A stretch of DNA of 64,000 bases, taken from an uncultured Spiribacter sp. GTDB taxonomy: Bacteria > Pseudomonadota > Gammaproteobacteria > Nitrococcales > Nitrococcaceae. The stretch lies in contig CALGDM010000005.1 in assembly GCA_937884605.1 (NCBI GenBank), positions 124,001-188,000 of the forward strand. Reading direction: 5' to 3'. Position 1 is the stretch's first letter, and every line of letters starts with the position of its first letter. A model generated the notes under the pieces. The model was not told where the DNA came from. It made no database searches and worked only from the letters and a program-made list of their open reading frames with translations. Of the stretch, positions 58,100 through 64,000 are shown in pieces. The translations under genes and the position numbers were made by a program.

Positions 58100-59542
58100 A
58101 TGTTAACCCTTCGACGTGTCATGCAAATGTTCCTGCTGCTGGCGGGGGCGGGTCCTGTGGCCGCCGAGGCGCCAGGCAGTCTGCCCGTGCCGGCCGCGCT
58201 GGAGCCGGCCGTTGCCTTCTGGGAGCGGATCTACACCGAGGTGGGGGTGGATGAGGGGGTGATCCACGACACTGACGGACAGATGCGGATTATCGCCCGC
58301 ATCGACGTGCCGCGGCCGCCGCAGTGGGCGGCCCGTCGTAACGCCATCGCGGACGCACTCGCCCATCACCGCGCGGCACTCGAGGCAGAAGGCTCACCGG
58401 CGCTGGCCGAGCGCCTGCGCTTTCAAGGCGGGCTGCGTCAGCGGTTTCGTGAGGGCCTCGAGCGCTCGGGGCGCTGGCGGCCCCATATTCGCGCCGCGCT
58501 GGCCGAACGCGGTGTGCCCGCGGCGCTGGCGGCACTCCCTCACGTCGAGTCGTCCTTTAATCCCCGGGCTCGTTCGCATGCGGGCGCAGCCGGGTTATGG
58601 CAGTTCACCGCCGGTACGGGGCGCCGGTTTCTGCGCATCGATCCGCTGATCGACGAGCGGCTCGATCCCTGGCGGAGCACCACGGCGGCCGCCGCGCTGC
58701 TGGCTCACAACTACGCCGAGATCGGTCATTGGCCACTGGCCATCACCGCCTACAACCATGGTCTTAATGGCATGCGTCGCGCGGTGCGCGAGGTCGGTTC
58801 CACGCAGTACATGGAGATTCGCGAGACCTACGAGGGCGCGCGTTTCGGGTTTTCATCGAAAAACTTCTATCCGGCTTTGATCGCCGCCGTCCGGGTGGAT
58901 CGCGAGGCCCGCGAGCACTTCCCGGGCCTTGAGCGCGATGCAGCGGTGGAGGTCATGCGCGTGGAACTGCCGCACTATACGCCGGTTGATACGCTGCTGG
59001 CGGGCCTGGCCGTTGACCGCGCCACGCTGCAGCGACTCAATCCGGCGCTCGGGCCGTCGGTCTGGGACGGGCGCAAGTTCATTCCGCGCGGCTATGGCCT
59101 GGTGCTGCCAGGGGCCGATCCACTCGACTGGGCAAGCGCGCTGGCGCGGCTGCCGGGTGATCGGCTGTATCAAAGCCAGCGCCCGAGCCAGGCACACCTT
59201 GTGCAAGCTGGACAGACGCTGTCGGGCATCGCCGCGCGCTACGGCGTTGACGTTGCGACGCTGATGGCCGCCAACGGAATTGGCGATCCGCGTCATCTGC
59301 GGGCCGGTCAGCGCCTGGATCTGCCGCTGGCGGGGGGCAACCCCCAGCCCGTGGGCCGACGGCACTATGAAGTCCGGCCGGGCGATACCCTGGGCGCCAT
59401 TGCGATGCGCCACGACGTTGGCACCGATCAACTGATGCGGCTGAATGAACTCGACCATCCCGACCGGATCCAAGCCGGCCAGCAGCTGATTGTCAGCCGC
59501 ACCGCATCAGTCGCCGTGGTCGACATGGCCGACGAGCCCTGA
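58100..59542 (+). CDS. LysM-containing lytic transglycosylase, MltD-like
   Basis: 480 residues: signal peptide (cut near 22, GPVAA) without lipobox, SLT domain with catalytic E150 (ALPHVESSFNP) and ITAYNHGLNGMRRA, and two C-terminal LysM domains (about 365-410 and 422-468). It resembles MltD but is periplasmic rather than lipidated, and its N-terminal 130 residues are unlike the lipoprotein copy at 45976. It probably acts on peptidoglycan in a non-redundant way. It is divergent from cls. Confidence 0.88.
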   Translation: MLTLRRVMQMFLLLAGAGPVAAEAPGSLPVPAALEPAVAFWERIYTEVGVDEGVIHDTDGQMRIIARIDVPRPPQWAARRNAIADALAHHRAALEAEGSPALAERLRFQGGLRQRFREGLERSGRWRPHIRAALAERGVPAALAALPHVESSFNPRARSHAGAAGLWQFTAGTGRRFLRIDPLIDERLDPWRSTTAAAALLAHNYAEIGHWPLAITAYNHGLNGMRRAVREVGSTQYMEIRETYEGARFGFSSKNFYPALIAAVRVDREAREHFPGLERDAAVEVMRVELPHYTPVDTLLAGLAVDRATLQRLNPALGPSVWDGRKFIPRGYGLVLPGADPLDWASALARLPGDRLYQSQRPSQAHLVQAGQTLSGIAARYGVDVATLMAANGIGDPRHLRAGQRLDLPLAGGNPQPVGRRHYEVRPGDTLGAIAMRHDVGTDQLMRLNELDHPDRIQAGQQLIVSRTASVAVVDMADEP

Positions 59543-59582
59543 TAAGAGGGAGCCTTCGGATGAATGCAACCAGGTCCTCGAG

Positions 59583-60080
59583 ATGATTGAAGCCATCAAG
59601 CAGTTCTACGAACAGCGGATCAACCCGGGTGCGGCAACCGCCGACGATCCGGAGCCGCATCGGCTGCAGCTCGCCACGGCGGCACTCCTCATCGAAATGG
59701 CGCAGGCTGACAACCAGCGCGACAGTGTTGAATTCCAGGCCATCCACGATGGCATCATCGAGGTATTCGAGCTCTCGCCCGAGGAAACCTCGGAAGTCAT
59801 CGGTCTGGCCGATCAGGAGGTCCATGAGGCGGTGGACCAGTTCGAGTTCACCCAGCTGATCAACCAGCACTTCGACTATGCCCGTAAGTGCCGTGTGGTG
59901 GAACTGCTGTGGCGCGTCTGCCTGGCCGATGCCGAAATGGACCGCTACGAGGAGCATCTGGTGCGCAAGATCGCCGAGCTGCTCTATATCGAGCACAGTG
60001 ATTTTATTGCCGCGAAGTTGAAGGTGCAGCGGGACTACACGGCCACCCGCCATCTCGGCGATTACGACGACTACGAGTAA
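59583..60080 (+). CDS. TerB-family protein
   Basis: 165 residues, all helical and acidic. TerB (tellurite-resistance) motifs are visible in LLIEMAQADNQRDSVEF, EVFELSPEE and LLWRVCLADAEMDRYEEHLVRKIAELLYIEHSDF, the paired acidic loops that may bind metal. The name reflects the family, not a proven role in tellurite resistance. I chose ATG 59583; the Shine-Dalgarno is weak. It shares one base with the next gene (TAATG). Confidence 0.8.
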   Translation: MIEAIKQFYEQRINPGAATADDPEPHRLQLATAALLIEMAQADNQRDSVEFQAIHDGIIEVFELSPEETSEVIGLADQEVHEAVDQFEFTQLINQHFDYARKCRVVELLWRVCLADAEMDRYEEHLVRKIAELLYIEHSDFIAAKLKVQRDYTATRHLGDYDDYE

Positions 60081-60562
60081 TGGCGACATTCCGGGCCCGA
60101 CAGGTTGCGCGCATCCGCGATGCGATCGCCGCGGGTCGCCAGGCGGTTCGACAATCCGGTACGCCCGATCGGCTGACCTTTGCCCGGGCGTTTGTCGACG
60201 CCGGTGGACCGCAGGTCCCGGGTGACCGTTCGGGCGACGCCAGCACGGCGCTGGCCGAGCGGCTGATCCCGGCGGTGGCGGCGGGGCACACCGGTGCCGC
60301 CGATGATCCTGATCTCGATCGCGAACTCCTGCGGGTGCGGAACGAGACCGATTGGGCCCTGGCCCTGGACGACGAGCGAGTCATCGGGTTTTTGCTCGAC
60401 CTGCCCGAAGCGGCCCTCGAAACACCGACCGTCGAAGCCCTGGCGCATCAGAGCCAGGGGCTGGGGCCGGGGGTGTTTCGCAAGGCCGATATCCTTGTCC
60501 TGCAGCCGGAGTGCGACGGCGCCCGGTTCATCCCCGTGACTGACCACGATATCGAGTGCTGA
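60080..60562 (+). CDS. Hypothetical protein
   Basis: 160 residues that I do not recognise. It is soluble, with a basic N-terminal helix (FRARQVARIRDAIAAGRQAVRQ), an Ala/Gly-rich middle and a C-terminal part with strands (DWALALDDERVIGFLLDLPEAAL; ADILVLQPECDGARFIPVTDHDIEC). No signal peptide or membrane segment. It is translationally coupled to the TerB-like gene (TAATG) and is followed by the 167-base nrdJ control region. Codon use is like its neighbours, so it is likely a real gene. Confidence 0.6.
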   Translation: MATFRARQVARIRDAIAAGRQAVRQSGTPDRLTFARAFVDAGGPQVPGDRSGDASTALAERLIPAVAAGHTGAADDPDLDRELLRVRNETDWALALDDERVIGFLLDLPEAALETPTVEALAHQSQGLGPGVFRKADILVLQPECDGARFIPVTDHDIEC

Positions 60563-60578
60563 CGCCCGCGGGCGCGGG

Positions 60579-60606
60579 TTGACTTGTGCCTGTGTTGGGT
60601 TAAGCT
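60579..60606 (+). promoter_or_regulatory. Weak candidate promoter for nrdJ
   Basis: TTGACT (60579-60584, 5/6 of the -35 consensus) with a 16-base spacer to TAAGCT (60601-60606, about 3/6). Initiation would fall at the first NrdR box, which would suit repression. The -10 is poor, so the real promoter could be elsewhere in this gap. Confidence 0.3.
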
Positions 60607-60616
60607 GGGGACAATT

Positions 60617-60663
60617 ACACAACATGTAGTGGCAACTGTTTTCAGCCCCGATACATGTTGTGG
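60617..60663 (+). promoter_or_regulatory. Tandem NrdR-type boxes upstream of nrdJ
   Basis: Box 1 (60617-60632, ACACAACATGTAGTGG) matches about 12/16 and box 2 (60648-60663, CCGATACATGTTGTGG) about 9/16 of the consensus ACACTATATATAGTGT. The boxes start 31 bases apart, three helical turns, the spacing typical of NrdR sites. They also contain a perfect inverted repeat, ACAACATGTA at 60619-60628 and TACATGTTGT at 60652-60661. NrdR is the ATP/dATP-sensing repressor of ribonucleotide reductase genes. I saw no cobalamin riboswitch. Confidence 0.65.
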
Positions 60664-60729
60664 ATAACCGCCGGCAAGCCGCCTTTGTCGCGGTTCCCGA
60701 GATGAATCGACCAGCGCAAGGAGATCCTC

Positions 60730-62886
60730 ATGACGACCGCAACAAAATTGCGTGCGCTCCCCAAGGCCGTAACCGACATCCCCATTCAACCCGCCTCGGT
60801 GGATATCTGGGACAAAAAGTACCGGCTCAAGTCCAAGGAAGACGTGGTCGTCGACGAGACCGTTGACGACACCTACAAGCGGGTCGCCCGGGCGCTGGCC
60901 GATGTCGAGCCCGAGAAGGACCGTGAGCACTGGTATGAGCAGTTCCTCTGGGCGCTGCGCCGCGGGGCCATCCCTGCCGGCCGCATCACGTCCAACGCCG
61001 GTGCCTGGGATCACAAGCCGGCCACCTCGACGATCAACTGCACCGTCTCCTCCACGGTCGGCGACTCGATGGACGACATCCTCGACAAGGTCCATGAGGC
61101 GGGGCTGACGTTGAAGGCGGGCTGCGGCATCGGCTATGAGTTCTCGACCCTGCGCCCCAAGGGCGCCTATGTCTCCGGGGCCGGGGCCTACACTTCGGGG
61201 CCGCTGTCGTTCATGGATATCTACGACAAGATGTGCTTTACGGTGTCATCCGCCGGCGGCCGTCGTGGCGCCCAGATGGCGACCTTTGACGTTGGTCATC
61301 CCGACGTCATGGACTTTATCCGCGCCAAGCGCGAGGACGGGCGACTGCGTCAGTTCAACCTTTCGCTGCTGATCACCGATGGTTTCATGCAGGCTGTTCG
61401 CGAGGGCAGCGACTGGCCACTGGCATTTCCGATCAAGCCCGAAGAAGCCGAGAGCGAGGGTGTCGACGTCAACGACCCCGATCAGGTTCTGTGGCGCGAG
61501 TGGCCCAACCGCAAAAGTGGCTACCTGACCCGCGAAGACGGCCTGGTGGCCTGCCGGATCTATCGCTGGGTCAAGGCGCAGCGGATCTGGGACATGATCA
61601 TGACCTCGACCTACGATTATGCCGAGCCGGGGTTCGTGCTCATCGATCGGGTCAACGAGATGAACAACAACTGGTTCTGCGAGGAAATCCGCGCGACCAA
61701 TCCCTGTGGCGAGCAGCCGCTGCCGCCCTATGGCGCCTGCCTGCTGGGCTCGGTCAATCTGACCAAGTTTGTCCGCGAGCCTTTCACCGAGCGCGCTCAT
61801 TTCGACTGGGACGAGTATCGGCGCGTGGTGGCGCTGTTCACCCGCATGCTCGATAACGTGGTCGAGATCAATGGCCTGCCGCTGGATCGGCAGCGCGAGG
61901 AGATCGAGCGCAAGCGCCGCCACGGCATGGGATTTCTGGGGCTGGGCTCCACGGTGACCATGCTGTGCATGAAGTACGGCGAGGCGGAATCCCTGGCCTT
62001 CACCGAGGATGTCTCCCGCGAGATGGCGCTGGAGGGCTGGCGCGAGGCGCTGCGCCTTGCCGAGGAAAAGGGCCCGGCACCCATTATGGAAGAGGACTTC
62101 ACGCTGACCGAGCGCATGATGGCCTGGCGCCCGGAACTGCGTGATGCTGGCTACAAGGCGGGTGACACCATCAAGGGCCGGGTGCTCTGGGGGCGCTACA
62201 GCCGCTACATGCAGCGGGTCGCCGGCGAAGAACCGGAGCTTGTTGACGCGTTGGTGGAAAAAGGCGCGCGCTTTACCCATCACACCTCGATTGCGCCCAC
62301 CGGCACGATCAGCCTTTCGCTGGCGAATAACGCCTCCAACGGCATCGAGCCGAGCTTTGCCCATCACTACTTCCGTAACGTGATCCGGGAGGGCAAGAAG
62401 TCGAAAGAGAAGGTGGATGTGTTCAGTTTTGAGCTGCTCGCCTATCGCACGCTCATCAACGAAAACGCACTGCCGAGCATGGATGCGGAAACCCGCAATC
62501 TGCCCGATTATTTCATCGCCGCCGACGATGTGACGCCCAAACAGCACGTCGACATTCAGTCCGCTGCGCAGAAGTGGGTGGATTCGAGTATCTCGAAGAC
62601 CGCCAACGTGCCCACCGAGTATCCCTACGAGGACTTCAAGGGCATCTATCAGTACGCCTACGAGAACGGGCTCAAGGGCTGCACCACGTTCCGCTTCAAC
62701 CCCGAGGCGTTCCAGGGCGTGCTGGTCAAGGAGTCGGATCTCGAGAACACGATCTACCGGTTCAAGCTCGAGGATGGCCGCACCGTCGAGGTAAGAGGCG
62801 GCGACGAGGTCGAGTATGACGGCGAGGTGCACACCGCCGCGAACCTCTACGACGCCCTCAAGGAAGGGTATTACGGGAAATTCTGA
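60730..62886 (+). CDS. nrdJ: Class II ribonucleotide reductase catalytic part (NrdJa)
   Basis: 718 residues. Adenosylcobalamin-dependent reductases have the core barrel seen here: C104 (STINCTVSS), substrate-binding SAGGRRGAQM, and the finger loop N324-C326-E328 in NPCGEQPLPPYGAC where C326 would carry the thiyl radical. The second half includes TGTISL and the SNGIEPSF phosphate loop. The TSCPD and Cys-rich tail are missing but are encoded by the next gene, as in the split NrdJa/NrdJb of Pseudomonas aeruginosa. AAGGAG lies six bases before the ATG. It makes deoxynucleotides with or without oxygen, but needs B12. Confidence 0.93.
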   Translation: MTTATKLRALPKAVTDIPIQPASVDIWDKKYRLKSKEDVVVDETVDDTYKRVARALADVEPEKDREHWYEQFLWALRRGAIPAGRITSNAGAWDHKPATSTINCTVSSTVGDSMDDILDKVHEAGLTLKAGCGIGYEFSTLRPKGAYVSGAGAYTSGPLSFMDIYDKMCFTVSSAGGRRGAQMATFDVGHPDVMDFIRAKREDGRLRQFNLSLLITDGFMQAVREGSDWPLAFPIKPEEAESEGVDVNDPDQVLWREWPNRKSGYLTREDGLVACRIYRWVKAQRIWDMIMTSTYDYAEPGFVLIDRVNEMNNNWFCEEIRATNPCGEQPLPPYGACLLGSVNLTKFVREPFTERAHFDWDEYRRVVALFTRMLDNVVEINGLPLDRQREEIERKRRHGMGFLGLGSTVTMLCMKYGEAESLAFTEDVSREMALEGWREALRLAEEKGPAPIMEEDFTLTERMMAWRPELRDAGYKAGDTIKGRVLWGRYSRYMQRVAGEEPELVDALVEKGARFTHHTSIAPTGTISLSLANNASNGIEPSFAHHYFRNVIREGKKSKEKVDVFSFELLAYRTLINENALPSMDAETRNLPDYFIAADDVTPKQHVDIQSAAQKWVDSSISKTANVPTEYPYEDFKGIYQYAYENGLKGCTTFRFNPEAFQGVLVKESDLENTIYRFKLEDGRTVEVRGGDEVEYDGEVHTAANLYDALKEGYYGKF

Positions 62887-62897
62887 GGACAGACGCC

Positions 62898-63611
62898 ATG
62901 GCAGTAAAAATCGATACCAAGATCGTCGACTACGAAGTCGGTCAGGCCGACGCCGAAGAGGCGGCGGCCAATGACGCCGGCGCACCGTCCGCGGCGGCCA
63001 TCGAGCATATGCACGAGGAGCTGCAGCGCCCGGAGCGCCTCGAGGGGCAGACTTACAAGATCAAGACGCCGCTCTCCGAGCATGCGCTGTACGTCACGGT
63101 CAACGACCTGATCCTCAACGAGGGGACCGAGCACGAGTTGCGTCGGCCGTTCGAGGTGTTCATCAACTCCAAGAACATGGATCACTTTCAGTGGATCGTG
63201 GCCCTGACCCGGATTATTTCGGCGGTGTTCCGCAAGGGCGGAGACTGCACTTTCCTGGTCGAGGAGCTGCGCAGCGTGTTTGATCCGCGCGGTGGTTACT
63301 TCAAGAAGGGGGGCCGGTTCATGCCGTCGCTGGTCGCCGAGATCGGCGAGGTGCTCGAGCAGCATCTGCGCTCCATCGGCATGATCGAGTCCGAGGGTCT
63401 GGATGAGCACCAGCGTCGCTACATCGAGCAGAAAAAGGCCGAGGCGATGGCACGGGGTGACCAGGCGGAAACCGCCGAGTCCGAAGACGAAGCCGCCGAT
63501 GACGGCTACCCGGCCGGTGCCGAGCTGTGCGGCAAGTGTCACGTCAAGGCAATGGTGGTCATGGACGGGTGCCTGACCTGCCTGAACTGCGGCGACAGCA
63601 AGTGCGGCTGA
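62898..63611 (+). CDS. Class II ribonucleotide reductase C-terminal part (NrdJb)
   Basis: 237 residues. The middle (LYVTVNDLILNEGTEHELRRPFEVFINSKNMDHFQWIVALTRIISAVFRKGGD) is the TSCPD domain and the end has two cysteine pairs, CGKCH and CLTCLNCGDSKCG, corresponding to the redox tail that re-reduces the active-site disulfide in fused NrdJ proteins. It starts 11 bases after nrdJa, so both parts are made together. In P. aeruginosa the NrdJb part is needed for activity. Confidence 0.88.
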   Translation: MAVKIDTKIVDYEVGQADAEEAAANDAGAPSAAAIEHMHEELQRPERLEGQTYKIKTPLSEHALYVTVNDLILNEGTEHELRRPFEVFINSKNMDHFQWIVALTRIISAVFRKGGDCTFLVEELRSVFDPRGGYFKKGGRFMPSLVAEIGEVLEQHLRSIGMIESEGLDEHQRRYIEQKKAEAMARGDQAETAESEDEAADDGYPAGAELCGKCHVKAMVVMDGCLTCLNCGDSKCG

Positions 63612-63686
63612 TCGCCACAGGCTGACGGAGCGGGGCGACCGACCAGCGGTGGCCCCGGTCGAATCCCTGCCTGCTAGTCTGGAGCC

Positions 63687-64000
63687 ATGCGCTCCTGCTA
63701 CCAATTCACGCCCTCGCACCGACAGACCGGCAGTACGCTGGTCGAGGTGCTGGCGGCTTCCAGCCTGCTGGCCATGGGGCTGCTGGGTCTTATGCTCGGC
63801 CAGTCGCGGGCTTCCCTTGATCTGCGCCAGATGCATGAACAGGTTCAGGCGCATTTTCTGGCCATTGATCTGGCCGAGCAGAGTCGGGCCTACGGCCCTG
63901 GACCGCTACCCTCCAGTCGTCTCACTGCCTGGCGCGAGCGGGTTGCCGGGCAGTTGCCCCGGGGCGAGGCCCGGGTGGAACGGCCAGGTCCCACGCCGAC
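63687..64000 (+). CDS. Type IV prepilin-like protein, PilV-type (partial)
   Basis: The gene runs off the right edge; 104 codons are visible. A basic leader (MRSCYQFTPSHRQTG) is followed by the prepilin peptidase site G|STLVEVLAA, with glutamate at +5, and the hydrophobic N-terminal helix ASSLLAMGLLGLMLGQSRASL. The following QMHEQVQAHFLAIDLAEQSRA segment resembles PilV/FimT-type minor pilins. GGAG lies just two bases before the ATG, closer than usual. It suggests a minor-pilin cluster beyond the window. Confidence 0.78.
   Translation, partial: MRSCYQFTPSHRQTGSTLVEVLAASSLLAMGLLGLMLGQSRASLDLRQMHEQVQAHFLAIDLAEQSRAYGPGPLPSSRLTAWRERVAGQLPRGEARVERPGPTP

Noticed and set aside
60563-60574. Perfect 12-base palindrome CGCCCGCGGGCG after the unknown gene.
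   Set aside because: It has no loop and no T tract, and such palindromes are expected in GC-rich DNA, so I do not call it a terminator.
63631-63657. Possible terminator after nrdJb (CGGGGC pairing with GCCCCG).
   Set aside because: The six-base stem has a 15-base loop and no following T tract; too weak to call.
1-64000. Search for CRISPR arrays, insertion sequences, tRNA/rRNA genes, prophage genes and defence islands.
   Set aside because: No regularly spaced repeats, transposase or integrase motifs, rRNA-like stretches or convincing cloverleaf sequences were seen.

Overview
This 64 kb window is a conserved, very densely packed chromosomal segment of a high-GC (about 65%) gammaproteobacterium. 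The evidence is gene order shared with Pseudomonas, E. coli and their relatives: leuCDB-asd-fimV-truA-trpF-trpBA-accD-folC-dedD-cvpA-purF-metZ; yfjD-ypjD divergent from ffh-rpsP-rimM-trmD-rplS; htpG next to minCDE; and gloB, a yafS-like gene, rnhA and dnaQ. A glycine-betaine type ABC importer (proVWX), EF-P beta-lysylation genes, a split class II (B12-dependent) ribonucleotide reductase and extreme compaction would fit a halophilic Ectothiorhodospiraceae-type organism such as Spiribacter, Alkalilimnicola or Halorhodospira. That assignment is inference. I see no tRNA, rRNA, CRISPR array, insertion sequence, prophage or atypical-composition island. No gene-free stretch exceeds about 170 bases.

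Layout: 1-2807, end of parC, then a response regulator and a 7TMR-DISM histidine kinase that converge and overlap. 2851-6986, the EF-P modification cluster (epmB, efp, epmA), psd and a Sco-type copper chaperone. 7040-10266, prmB, aroC and an MFS transporter. 10337-25643, a long + strand biosynthetic run (leucine, aspartate semialdehyde, tryptophan, malonyl-CoA, folate, purine, methionine) with FimV, TruA, a SPOR protein and CvpA embedded. 25805-28750, proVWX between two hairpin elements. 28838-35049, a HEAT-like protein, lpxH, a glutamyl-tRNA synthetase where some relatives have glnS, cysS, a CorC-like protein and YpjD. 35193-38574, the ffh and rpsP groups ending at a clear intrinsic terminator. 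38603-42261, serB, msrB and an acetolactate synthase large subunit without its small subunit. 42328-45979, htpG-minCDE behind a sigma32-like promoter. 45976-51895, mltD, gloB, methyltransferase, rnhA, dnaQ, a HAD hydrolase and a CinA-N-like protein. 51885-58036, mostly membrane and envelope genes: an unrecognised polytopic protein, a Na+/solute symporter with a small partner, a CHI-like/DUF3833 pair, a cysteine-less glutaredoxin-DUF3429 fusion and cardiolipin synthase. 58100-63611, a second LysM transglycosylase, a TerB-like protein, an unknown protein and nrdJa-nrdJb behind a tandem NrdR-type operator. 63687-64000, start of a type IV prepilin-like gene.

No wholly new multi-gene system is evident. 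The best leads are the cysteine-free glutaredoxin-fold/DUF3429 fusion, the htpG-minCDE coupling behind a heat-shock promoter, the GluRS at the usual glnS position, the unknown membrane protein with a repeated motif, and the long hairpin upstream of proV. Start codons are often GTG or TTG, and neighbours commonly overlap by 1-8 bases, so translational coupling is widespread.
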